Assembly: GCA_021810205.1 (NCBI GenBank)
Contig: JAJZJC010000016.1
Location: forward strand, 1 to 45,062
DNA: 45,062 nucleotides
Direction of reading: 5' to 3'
Source of the DNA: Actinomycetes bacterium
GTDB lineage: Bacteria; Actinomycetota; Acidimicrobiia; Acidimicrobiales; RAAP-2
Part shown: positions 31,744 through 39,524 of the stretch, piece by piece
How positions within the stretch are numbered: position 1 is the stretch's first letter
Layout of the letters: each line of letters opens with the position of its first letter
Program-made: the position numbers and the translations under genes
The notes under the pieces: model-generated
What the model was told of the DNA's origin: nothing
The model's database searches: none
The model's input: only the letters and a program-made list of their open reading frames with translations

Positions 31744-34281
31744 TCATGCGGCGGCCCGCCCGGTGACTACAGCGGGCCCGGCACCAGGTGCGGCGGCTGT
31801 CGACGCCCGGCCGAAGCGGCGCAGGCGCAAGGCGTTGGTGACGACCGACACCGAGGAGAAGGCCATGGCCAGAGCGGCGAAGATCGGCGGCATGATCCCC
31901 AAGGCGGCGAGGGGGACGAGGACGAGGTTGTAGCCGAAGGCCCATCCGAGGTTCTGCCAGATGACCCTCCGGGTGGCCCGGGCCAAGGCGATGGCGTCGG
32001 CGACGGCGCCGACGTCGCCGTGGACCAAGGTGATGTCGGCCGCGGCCATGGCGACTCCGGTGCCACCGCCCACGGCGATGCCCACGTCCGCGCTGGCAAG
32101 CGCGGGCGCGTCGTTGATGCCGTCGCCGACCATGGCCACCTGCCCGAGACGTTGGCGCAGACCGGCCACCAAGGCCGACTTGTCCTCCGGGCGCAGCGGC
32201 GCGTGCACCTCGTCGGCCCCCACCTGGGCGCCGACGGCTTCGGCCACGGCCCGGCTATCGCCGCTTGCCACCACGACGGCCAGCCCGAGCGAACGCAACC
32301 GAGCCACCCCGGCGGCCGCGTCGGGGCGGAGCGGGTCGGCCACGGCGAGGACCGCCAGCAGGCGCTCGTCTGCAGCCACACCGACTGGGGTGCGGGCCCG
32401 GGCCGCCATCTCGCCAGCAGCGGCGTCGCCCGTCGAGGTGTCCACGCCGCCAGAGGCGAGCCAGGCGAGCGAGCCGACGAGCACCGCGGTCGCGCCCACG
32501 CGCCCAGCGATCCCGCCGCCAGGGGTCACCGACACGTCGCTCGCCACCGGCACGTGCAACCTCGCAGTCTCTGCCGCCTCGGTGACCGCCCGGGCGAGTG
32601 GGTGCTCCGAACCTGCCTCGAGCGCGGCGGCCATGGCCAACGGCGCGTCGGGATCGTCGCCGTCGCGAACGACGATGTCCACCACCTGGGGCCGGCCAAG
32701 GGTGAGGGTCCCGGTCTTGTCCACCACCACGGCGCGCAGGTCCCGGATGCGCTCCAACGCCTCACCGCCACGCACCAGTAATCCCCGCTCGGCACCTCGC
32801 CCGGTGCCCACCATGGTCGCCACCGGCGTGGCCAGGCCGAGCGCGCACGGGCACGCCACCACCAGCACGGCGACGGCGGGGATCAGCGAGGCGATCACCG
32901 AGCGCCCGGCGGCCCACCAGCTGACAAAGGTGACCGCCGCAACGACAAGGATCGTCGGCACGAACACGGCCGACACCCGGTCGGCGAGGCGCTGGGCCTT
33001 GGACTTGTCGGACTGGGCCGCCTCCACCAACGCCAGGATGCGGGCCAGCGTCGTCTCGGCCCCCACCTGGGCGACCCGGGCCAAGAGCGGGGAGAGCCCG
33101 TTGACCGTGCCGCCGATCAGCGCCGCCCCTGGGCCTTTCTCCACCGGGACCGACTCGCCGCTCACCATCGACTCGTCGACCCGGCCCTCGCCGTGGAGGA
33201 CCACCGCATCCGTCGGGACCCGCTCGCCCGGGCGGACCAGGACCACATCGCCCGCCCGCAGACTGGCGACCGCCACGTCGACCGACGCCGTGGACAAGAC
33301 CGGAGCCGGTGGGGCAGGCGCCGACACGGCGGCTCGAGCCAGCAAGTGGGCCGTGTCGGGCTGCAGGCCAGCGAGGGCCTCGATCGCCTCGCCCGCTCGC
33401 CCTCTGGTCACCAGCTCCAGGTACTTGCCCACGGCGATCAAGGTGACGATGACCGCGGCGACATCGAAGTAGAGGGGCTTCCCGGGCAGGGCCGCCGCCG
33501 CTACGACCGAGTAGAAGAAGGCCACCGTGGTGCCCAACGAGACGAGCGTGTCCATGTTGACGGCGCCGTGGCGGGCGGAGCGAAGCGCGCCCCGGTGGAA
33601 CATCGCCCCCACCCAGGCGTAGACCGGCAGCGCGAGCCCGAGCTGGGCCCAGCGCGACCACGGCGCATGCGGGTAGCCGTAGCTGAGGACGAGCACCCCC
33701 GCCGAGAGGACCGTGCCAACCGCCAGCTGGGCCCTCCGGCGGACGAGCTCGGCCCGGCGCCGAACCCGGCGCTCGGCCGCCTCAGCGGCCGGATCCCGGG
33801 CTGGTGCGGCACGACGGGCTGTGTAGCCCACCTGCGCTACCGCCTCGACCAGCACGGCCGGGTCGAGGACCCCGCGAGTGCGGACCTTGGCGGTTGCAGT
33901 GGCCAGGTTCACGCTCGCCTCCTCGACGCCCGGCACCTGGCGCAGCGCCCGCTCCACCCGCGTGACACACGAGGCACAGGTCATCCCCTCGATCTCGTAC
34001 ACCGCGGGCTCGACCCGGTCCTGGGGCCGCGCCCCGTAGCCGGCTGCTTCGACCGCTGCGACGAGTTCCCCGTCCGTCGTGGTCCCGGCCGGGCTCACGC
34101 GCACCTCGGCGGTCTCGGTGGCCAGGTTCACGCTCGCCTCCTCGACGCCAGGCACCTGGCGCAGCGCCCGCTCCACCCGCGTGACACACGAGGCACAGGT
34201 CATCCCCTCCACTGCCAGGCGCCGAGACGCGCCCGGCAGTCTGTGGGCCAGAGCGTCGGCAGACGTGACTTCGATGTTCAC
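31744..34281 (-). CDS. copA: Copper-exporting P1B-1 ATPase CopA with duplicated HMA domains
   Basis: The 845-residue product has two N-terminal HMA domains, each with GMTCASC (Cys29/Cys32 and Cys102/Cys105), membrane helices with the Cu(I) motif ACPCALGLATP, the actuator motif SGESVPV, DKTGTLTLG, SEHPLARAV, GDGINDAPALASAD and the late helix motif GYNLVLVPLAA. This set defines Cu(I)/Ag(I) exporters. The two HMA domains are nearly identical even in DNA. Its ATG overlaps the csoR stop (ATGA), so CsoR controls it. An Lgt-like fragment follows. Confidence 0.96.
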   Translation of the reverse strand: MNIEVTSADALAHRLPGASRRLAVEGMTCASCVTRVERALRQVPGVEEASVNLATETAEVRVSPAGTTTDGELVAAVEAAGYGARPQDRVEPAVYEIEGMTCASCVTRVERALRQVPGVEEASVNLATATAKVRTRGVLDPAVLVEAVAQVGYTARRAAPARDPAAEAAERRVRRRAELVRRRAQLAVGTVLSAGVLVLSYGYPHAPWSRWAQLGLALPVYAWVGAMFHRGALRSARHGAVNMDTLVSLGTTVAFFYSVVAAAALPGKPLYFDVAAVIVTLIAVGKYLELVTRGRAGEAIEALAGLQPDTAHLLARAAVSAPAPPAPVLSTASVDVAVASLRAGDVVLVRPGERVPTDAVVLHGEGRVDESMVSGESVPVEKGPGAALIGGTVNGLSPLLARVAQVGAETTLARILALVEAAQSDKSKAQRLADRVSAVFVPTILVVAAVTFVSWWAAGRSVIASLIPAVAVLVVACPCALGLATPVATMVGTGRGAERGLLVRGGEALERIRDLRAVVVDKTGTLTLGRPQVVDIVVRDGDDPDAPLAMAAALEAGSEHPLARAVTEAAETARLHVPVASDVSVTPGGGIAGRVGATAVLVGSLAWLASGGVDTSTGDAAAGEMAARARTPVGVAADERLLAVLAVADPLRPDAAAGVARLRSLGLAVVVASGDSRAVAEAVGAQVGADEVHAPLRPEDKSALVAGLRQRLGQVAMVGDGINDAPALASADVGIAVGGGTGVAMAAADITLVHGDVGAVADAIALARATRRVIWQNLGWAFGYNLVLVPLAALGIMPPIFAALAMAFSSVSVVTNALRLRRFGRASTAAAPGAGPAVVTGRAAA
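33899..34209. repeat. Near-perfect direct repeat inside copA (HMA duplication)
   Basis: Bases 33899-33990 and 34118-34209 are 92-base copies that differ at one position, offset by 219 bases (73 codons). They encode the core of the two HMA domains. Such identity at the DNA level indicates a recent duplication or gene conversion. Confidence 0.9.
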
Positions 34282-34622
34282 GATGCCTCCTCGCCGGCCG
34301 ACGCTGGCTCGGCGACGCCGTGTTCGGGCAGGCCGGCGAGGTGGCGGAAGTCGGTCAGACTGGAGTTGAACCGCAAAGCCTCGAGCAGCTCGTCGATCTT
34401 CTCGGTGCCGTGACCGGTCTGGATGGCCTCAGAGACGCAGGTCTCCAGGTGGTTGCGCAGCAGCAGGCGGTTCACCCGCTCGAGGGAGGCTTGCAGGGCG
34501 GCGACCTGCTTCATCAGCTCCGGGCAGTAGCGCTCCTCCTCCACCATCGAGATCACCGCCCCCAGATGCCCGTGCACAGTCCGCAGCCTCGTCAACGCCT
34601 CTCTCTTGTAGCCCTCAATCAT
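34278..34622 (-). CDS. csoR: CsoR-family copper-sensing repressor
   Basis: The 114-residue all-helical product has the CsoR/RcnR fold start YKREALTRLRTVHGHLGAV and the Cu(I) ligand set Cys33 (RYCPELMKQ), His58 and Cys62 (LLRNHLETCV). CsoR tetramers bind GC-rich operators and release them on Cu(I) binding. It lies directly upstream of copA with overlapping stop and start, and a long GC-rich inverted repeat upstream of its ATG is the expected operator. Conservation of the Cys-His-Cys triad argues for copper rather than Ni, formaldehyde or persulfide sensing. Confidence 0.95.
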   Translation of the reverse strand: MIEGYKREALTRLRTVHGHLGAVISMVEEERYCPELMKQVAALQASLERVNRLLLRNHLETCVSEAIQTGHGTEKIDELLEALRFNSSLTDFRHLAGLPEHGVAEPASAGEEAS

Positions 34623-34631
34623 ACTGAGAGT

Positions 34632-34659
34632 CTACCCCACCCTACCTGGGGTGGGGTAG
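34632..34659. promoter_or_regulatory. CsoR operator
   Basis: CTACCCCACCC (34632-34642) and GGGTGGGGTAG (34649-34659) are perfect 11-base inverted arms around TACCTG, starting 10 bases upstream of csoR. The GTAGGGGG-like GC-rich dyad is the form typical for CsoR binding. It should control csoR-copA. Confidence 0.8.
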
Positions 34660-34724
34660 CGTGGGTGGGGTGGACTCTTGGGGGAGGTCTCGCACTGGGG
34701 ACGCCCACCAGCCGAGACCGCAGA

Positions 34725-34741
34725 TACTACAATCTGTAGGA
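34725..34741. promoter_or_regulatory. BlaI/CopY-type dyad upstream of second DUF2933-like gene (site D)
   Basis: TACTACA-ATC-TGTAGGA is a 7-3-7 dyad with 6 of 7 pairs, the best single copy of the motif. It also contains TACAAT, a possible -10 element, so bound repressor would cover the promoter. It lies 53 bases before the gene. Confidence 0.6.
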
Positions 34742-34793
34742 TAACGACGGATCGCGGGCGGGATCCGCGGCCGTATGGGAAAGGAGCCTCGAC

Positions 34794-35045
34794 GTGCCGG
34801 ATGTCCTCGCGGTGTTGGGCGGGAGCAGTCTTCTTCTCGGGCTGTGCGTGCTGGCCTGCCCGCTGATGATGGTCCTCATGATGAGGGGGATGCGCGGGGG
34901 CACCAGTAGCTCCCAGCAAACCCACAATGCCCCAGCGCCCGACGCGAACAAGCAGGCCGAGCTGGCCCGCCTACGGGCCGAGATCGACCAGCTCAAGGCG
35001 GCCGACCGCGACCGCGACGAACGCTCCTCGGGCCACCATCTCTGA
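34794..35045 (+). CDS. DUF2933-like small membrane protein with coiled coil
   Basis: The 83-residue product has a hydrophobic helix ending LACPLMMVLMMRGMRGG, with a Cys-Pro pair and two Met-Met pairs, then a polar linker and a coiled coil, LARLRAEIDQLKAADR, and a His-His end. It is a shorter paralogue of the protein at 30433-30804. GTG 34794 has AAAGGAG about 8 bases upstream. It diverges from csoR-copA. Met and Cys at the membrane surface fit Cu(I) handling; the activity is unknown. Confidence 0.78.
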   Translation: MPDVLAVLGGSSLLLGLCVLACPLMMVLMMRGMRGGTSSSQQTHNAPAPDANKQAELARLRAEIDQLKAADRDRDERSSGHHL

Positions 35046-35235
35046 CCTTGCTCGACACGGTCGCGGGTCCGCCAAGCTCGGGAACCTCCGGGTCTCATCG
35101 GCGCGGTGGCCACAATGCCGCCTGTCTATTACTATCGACTTGTTTCAGTGCCATCGACCGTCACGTGCGCAGCGGCCCGTTGCCGTGGTGATGGCCACCG
35201 CTCCGGCCATCAAGTGATGGACTCGGTCCAGTAGC

Positions 35236-35598
35236 TCAGCCTTGGGCGAGCCACCGCAGGTGCTCGCGGTCCCCGGTGAGCTCGAGGCGGCGCCACAGTA
35301 CGGGGTTCTCACCGGCTTGGCTGGCGTGGCAGGCAATGGCCGCTCGTTGACGATCCCGGTCGACCTCGACGACGATGTCCACGTCGGTGTCTCGTCGCCC
35401 CACGAAGCTCGTTCCGAGCTCGCCGTCGAGCTGGGCGGCGACGCGCTCGGGCACGACCCAGGCGAGGCAGGAGAGGTGGTGCCTCCCCGCGACGAGCAGG
35501 GGCGCCTCGGTGGCACTGCGGTTGTCCGGAATCACCGGAATCACCGGAATGCACACCTCGTCGAAGACGAGGAGCGCGTCGGCCCTTCCGTTTGCCAA
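35236..35598 (-). pseudogene. Broken PIG-L (LmbE-like) deacetylase fragment
   Basis: About 120 residues match the C-terminal half of the intact PIG-L protein at 38763-39524: WVVPERVAAQLDGELGTSFVGRR, V(D/E)VDR...QRAAIACHASQAG and NPVLWRRLEL. The zinc-binding HPDDE half and the later GHPDH motif are missing; their place is taken by a triplicated CCGGAAT(CA) repeat (35526-35550). It cannot be an active deacetylase and probably remains from a duplication. The gap 35046-35235 holds nothing I can assign. Confidence 0.75.
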
Positions 35599-35644
35599 GG
35601 GTCAACGGCACTTCGCTCACGTACCAGACCGGGCCGCGGCGCGA

Positions 35645-36136
35645 TCAGCGGACGGTGACGACCTCGGCGACGTAGCCTCCGACTGCGACGAGGAAGCCGA
35701 CGGCCATCAGGTAGGAGGCGCCGTTGCTCTGGCCATCGGTGAGGAAGAGCAGGCCTCCGAGCCCGGCGACGAGGATCCCGCCGAGGGCGACGGCAGCGCA
35801 ACCCACCGCCCAGCGCCCGTACGGGATCGCGACCGCGACAGCAACCAGCGCCCCGGCGGCGAGGAGCATCCCGAGCATCATGTGCGTCATCACCAGCGGC
35901 CCGCTGCCCATCATCTCTGCCATGCCGGCGCCGGCTGACGGCAGGTGAACGTAGAGGTTCACGGCCATGCCGAGCAGGAATTGGACGGCCAGCACCCCAA
36001 GCATGCCGAGTGGCGCGGCGATGCGTGCCGACCGGCGTGTGAACACCCGAGACCGGCCATCGATGTGAGCTTGCTCACCTCGGTCCTCACGGTCGGGCAT
36101 CGAGCGGCCTGGTTGCGGTCGGCGGATGGTGTTCAT
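35645..36136 (-). CDS. Four-helix membrane protein of unknown function
   Basis: The product of about 163 residues has a polar N-terminus and four hydrophobic helices. The first contains LAVQFLLGMAVNLYVHLP, the second region GPLVMTHMMLGMLLAAG carries Met and His, and the last reads YLMAVGFLVAVGGYVAEVV. I do not recognise a named family. ATG 36136 and ATG 36100 are both possible, neither with a strong ribosome site. Neighbours are an MMPL exporter and metal genes, but no functional link is evident. Confidence 0.65.
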   Translation of the reverse strand: MNTIRRPQPGRSMPDREDRGEQAHIDGRSRVFTRRSARIAAPLGMLGVLAVQFLLGMAVNLYVHLPSAGAGMAEMMGSGPLVMTHMMLGMLLAAGALVAVAVAIPYGRWAVGCAAVALGGILVAGLGGLLFLTDGQSNGASYLMAVGFLVAVGGYVAEVVTVR

Positions 36137-36448
36137 CGTCTACCACGTCCATCGGTTGACCTACCGGATGCCGTTCATGCTGATCGTCCTGACGTTGTTC
36201 GGACACGATGTTGCAGGGGAGGAGGAGACTGCCGGTTGGGTCAATCTCAAGGTCTTGGCGAGCGGGGTGGGGGTTGCAGGCGTCGAGGATTCTGGATGTG
36301 GCCCCTCGACGCCGATCTTGGTTCGCACGGTAGCGGCGACGTCGATCTCGATGAGGATGCCGACGCCTTCGTCGTGCCGCTACCGCGGCGGCATCGAGGG
36401 ACACGTTCATCGTGACGGCGATCCCGTCCATCTGGGTAGTCCGCTCAG
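36137..36448. other. Gene-poor stretch before the MMPL gene
   Basis: These 312 bases contain no reading frame with family features or a good ribosome site on either strand. A plus-strand frame crosses it but runs antisense into the MMPL gene. It may hold decayed sequence; I see no repeat or promoter worth naming. Confidence 0.4.
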
Positions 36449-38653
36449 TCAGTGGGAAAAGTGGACGGTGGGCAGGATCCGCGCCAGCCAGCGCGGGAGA
36501 TGCCAGCTGCGGTGGTGGCCGAGGCGAAGCAAGACCGGTATGAGGACGAGGCGGACGACGATGGCGTCGAGGGCGACGGCCACTGCGAGGATGACCCCCA
36601 TCTCCTTCGGGGCAAGCGGCCCGGAGAGGGCGAAGGTCAGGAACACGGCGATCATGACCGCCGCGGCCGAGATGACCACGCGACCAGAGGCATGGACCGA
36701 GCCGATCATGGCGTGCTCGGGGTCGGCGCGGGTCTCGTAGCGCTCCTTGGCCGCCGAGAGAAGGAACAGCGTGTAGTCCATCGCCACGCCGAAGACCATG
36801 GCTCCGAAGAACAGCGGCGCCCAGGCATCGACAAAGCCCTGGGGGGTGAAGCCGAGCACGCCGGAGAGGTGCCCGTCCTGGAAGATCAGTCGGGCAATGC
36901 CGAAGGCCCCGGCCACCGACAGCGCGGTGATGAGGACCCCGGCGGCGGCGAGCAGGGGGGCGCCGAGGGCGACGAGCAGCAGGATGAAGCCGATCCCGGC
37001 GAGCAGCCCGAACACCAGCGGGGTGTGCGAGGCCAGGGACTGCTGGAGGTCGTGGTTCTCGGCGGCGGCGCCGCCGACCAGCGTGCCAGGCGGCAGGACG
37101 CGGCGGATCCGGTCGATGGTGGCGCCGGTGGCCGTCGTCGAAGGCCCGGTGCTCGGTACGACCTGGTCGAGCGTCCAGCCAGCGTGGGTCGGCCCTGGCA
37201 CCGTGGCGGCGACCCCGGCCGTGTGGGAGAGCGTGGCGAGCGCGGCACCTTGCTGGGCGGCCGGGACGAGGACCTGCAGGGTCCCGGGGGCGCCAGGCCC
37301 GAAGGCCTTGGTCACCTGGTTGTAGCCGATCCGGGCGTTGGCGCTGGCCGGCACGATGGTGATCGAGGGCATGTTGGTTCGCAGCCCGAGGACGGGCGCG
37401 GCGGCGAGGAGGAGCGCGCCGAGCGCGGCGAGGCTGGCGGGGAGGGGATGGCGCCACAGCAGGCGCCCCCAGGCGTGGAAGCGATCGTCGAGGCCCGGTC
37501 GGGTCCTGGTTCGGGGACGTCGGGGGATCCGGATCCGGCCGGCGTTGATCCGTGTGCCGAGCCGGCCGAGCACGGCCGGCAGGAGCGTCAACGTGGCGGC
37601 GAGGACGGCGACGACGGACAACATGATGCCGAGGGCCATGGAGCGAAACGCAGGGCTCGGGACGAGCAGGATGGCGGCGAGGGAGCCGAGCACGGTCAGG
37701 GCGCTGAAGGCGACGGCCTTGCCGGCGGTGTCCATGGTCTCGGTCACCGCGGCCACCACGCCGGCGCGATCGCCCGGTGCCACCCGTCGCCGCTCAAGGG
37801 CGGCACGGAAGCGCACGACGAGGAACAGCGCGTAGTCGATCCCCAGGGCGAGGGCGAACATCAAGGCAAAGTTGAGCGCCCAGATGGACACCGGGGCGAT
37901 GTGCGTGGCGAGGACGAGCGCGCCCGCGGCCACGAGCAACCCCACCATGGTGAGCATCAGGGGGAGACCGGCGGCCACCAGGCTGCCGAAGGCGATGACC
38001 AAGATGACCATGGTCACCGGCCACGAGAGCATCTCCGAGCGAAGCATGGCACTGCGATTGGCGGAGTTGAAGTTGGCCCACAGGGCGCTGTCGCCGGTCA
38101 GGGTGACCGAGACGCCGGGCTGAGAGAGCCGGCCGAGGGGTCCGGCAAGCGCGTCGGCGGCCCGCACCATGGCGTTGGCGTCAGCGGCGGCCCCGGCGGT
38201 CACGACGCCGGTCCTGCCGTCCGCCGACAGCGAGGCGCCGGGCTGGGGGGCCACGACGGTGGAGACGCGGGGATCGGCGTGCAGGAGCGCCGAGACCTTG
38301 GTCAAGACCGACTGGGCGGCGGGGTCGGTGGCGATTGGCCCGTGGTGATCGACCACCACCACTTGAAGGGCGGTGGCGCCCAGGCCGGCGAAGTCGCGTT
38401 GGATGATGGCCCGGGCTCGGACCGATTGGCTGGTCGAGTCCTGCCAGCCGGCACCGGCGAGCGCGTGCTCGACCTGCGGGGCGAAGGCTCCGAAGGCACC
38501 CAGGACCACCAGCCACAGGAGCAGCACGGCGCGCAGATGCGTGGCCGACCAGGCGCCGAGCCGAGCCATCGGGCCACGCCGATGCGTTGGGGCGGCAATT
38601 GCCGCGGTCGGCTGGGGGGCCTCGGTTGTCAGGCTGGGTTGGTTCGATGTCAC
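36449..38653 (-). CDS. MMPL/RND-family membrane exporter
   Basis: The 734-residue product has the MMPL layout of two repeats: a helix, a large outward domain, then five or more helices. The signatures LALGIDYALFLVVRFRAALER and FGVAMDYTLFLLSAAKERYE are the Asp-Tyr pairs of proton-driven transport, and the first outward domain includes GDSALWANFN. MMPL proteins export lipids, siderophores or small hydrophobic compounds; the substrate here is unknown. GTG 38653 follows AAGGAA. It is transcribed leftward after the PIG-L gene with a 109-base gap, so it may be separate. Confidence 0.92.
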   Translation of the reverse strand: MTSNQPSLTTEAPQPTAAIAAPTHRRGPMARLGAWSATHLRAVLLLWLVVLGAFGAFAPQVEHALAGAGWQDSTSQSVRARAIIQRDFAGLGATALQVVVVDHHGPIATDPAAQSVLTKVSALLHADPRVSTVVAPQPGASLSADGRTGVVTAGAAADANAMVRAADALAGPLGRLSQPGVSVTLTGDSALWANFNSANRSAMLRSEMLSWPVTMVILVIAFGSLVAAGLPLMLTMVGLLVAAGALVLATHIAPVSIWALNFALMFALALGIDYALFLVVRFRAALERRRVAPGDRAGVVAAVTETMDTAGKAVAFSALTVLGSLAAILLVPSPAFRSMALGIMLSVVAVLAATLTLLPAVLGRLGTRINAGRIRIPRRPRTRTRPGLDDRFHAWGRLLWRHPLPASLAALGALLLAAAPVLGLRTNMPSITIVPASANARIGYNQVTKAFGPGAPGTLQVLVPAAQQGAALATLSHTAGVAATVPGPTHAGWTLDQVVPSTGPSTTATGATIDRIRRVLPPGTLVGGAAAENHDLQQSLASHTPLVFGLLAGIGFILLLVALGAPLLAAAGVLITALSVAGAFGIARLIFQDGHLSGVLGFTPQGFVDAWAPLFFGAMVFGVAMDYTLFLLSAAKERYETRADPEHAMIGSVHASGRVVISAAAVMIAVFLTFALSGPLAPKEMGVILAVAVALDAIVVRLVLIPVLLRLGHHRSWHLPRWLARILPTVHFSH

Positions 38654-38762
38654 GGTGGGGGTTCCTTGGTGGTCGGGGACGGGTCGTTGGGGACGGTCAG
38701 GGGGATGGAGACGCGCGCCGTGCTGCGTCGGTGCTCGTCGGGCCTCGACTATCGGTGAGCTT

Positions 38763-39524
38763 TCACTCGGTCGGCGCCAGCAACCACCTGAGGTGTTCGG
38801 AGGTGTCGAGGAGCTCGAGGCGCCGCCAGAGGACGGGGTTGTCTCCGGACTGGCTGGCGTGGCGGGCGATGGCCGCGCGCTGGCTGGCCCGGTCCACCTC
38901 TACGGCGAAGTCGAGCTCTTCGGGTCTCCGGCCCACGAAGCCCGTGCCGAGCTCGGTATTGAGCTGGGCGGCGACCACCTCGGGCAGTGCCCACCCGAGC
39001 ACGGGCAGCCCGCGGCTCGCCGCGAAGGCGAGAGCGGCTTGCGTGGCACGCACGTGGTCGGGGTGGCCGGTAATCCCGCCCTCGTCGAAGGCGAGCAGCA
39101 AGCCAGCACCGGCCGACTCCTCGTCGACGAGCGCCGTCAGCTCTTCGAGAGCCACGTCGAAGAGATGTCCATCGGGGTAGCCGTGCAGCGTGACCGCCAT
39201 GACGCCGAGGGTATTGGCCGCCGCCTCGAGCTCCTCGGTCCGGACCTCCCCGAGTGGGCGGTCGGTGTCACCGAGTGTGGAGGCCTCCCCGTGGGTGAAG
39301 CAGAGCAGCCGGACCCGGGCGCCTTGCTCCGACAACGCCGCGAGGACCGCGCCGAGCCCGAAGGACTCGTCGTCGGGATGGGCACAGATCGCCAGCACCT
39401 CCTCGGCCCGGGGTAAGACGTTGCTCGGACGGTGGAGCGTGGAGGTCTCCGCCGTGACGAGGCGTGCCGCCGAGGCGACGATCGGGCGAGCAACTGGTCG
39501 CGCTCGCTCGGGCACCGGGATCAC
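38763..39524 (-). CDS. PIG-L (LmbE-like) N-deacetylase/amidase
   Basis: The 254-residue product carries the zinc motif AICAHPDDESFGLG, CFTHGEAS, EELEAAANTLGV and GITGHPDHVRA, all diagnostic of PIG-L enzymes such as MshB and mycothiol S-conjugate amidase. These release acetate or cleave amides on N-acetylglucosamine-based thiols. Its GTG start overlaps the SQR stop (GTGA), so it is coupled to sulfide oxidation; a role on mycothiol or mycothiol persulfide adducts is inferred. A broken paralogue lies at 35236-35598. Confidence 0.9.
   Translation of the reverse strand: MIPVPERARPVARPIVASAARLVTAETSTLHRPSNVLPRAEEVLAICAHPDDESFGLGAVLAALSEQGARVRLLCFTHGEASTLGDTDRPLGEVRTEELEAAANTLGVMAVTLHGYPDGHLFDVALEELTALVDEESAGAGLLLAFDEGGITGHPDHVRATQAALAFAASRGLPVLGWALPEVVAAQLNTELGTGFVGRRPEELDFAVEVDRASQRAAIARHASQSGDNPVLWRRLELLDTSEHLRWLLAPTE

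Noticed and set aside
36126..36740. Plus-strand frame across the gap before the MMPL gene
   Set aside because: No family motif, no ribosome site, and its second half is antisense to the MMPL gene.
36452..38758. 768-residue plus-strand reading frame opposite the MMPL gene
   Set aside because: Its composition is dominated by Gly, Glu, Asp and Arg without any recognisable motif, while the opposite strand encodes a full MMPL protein.
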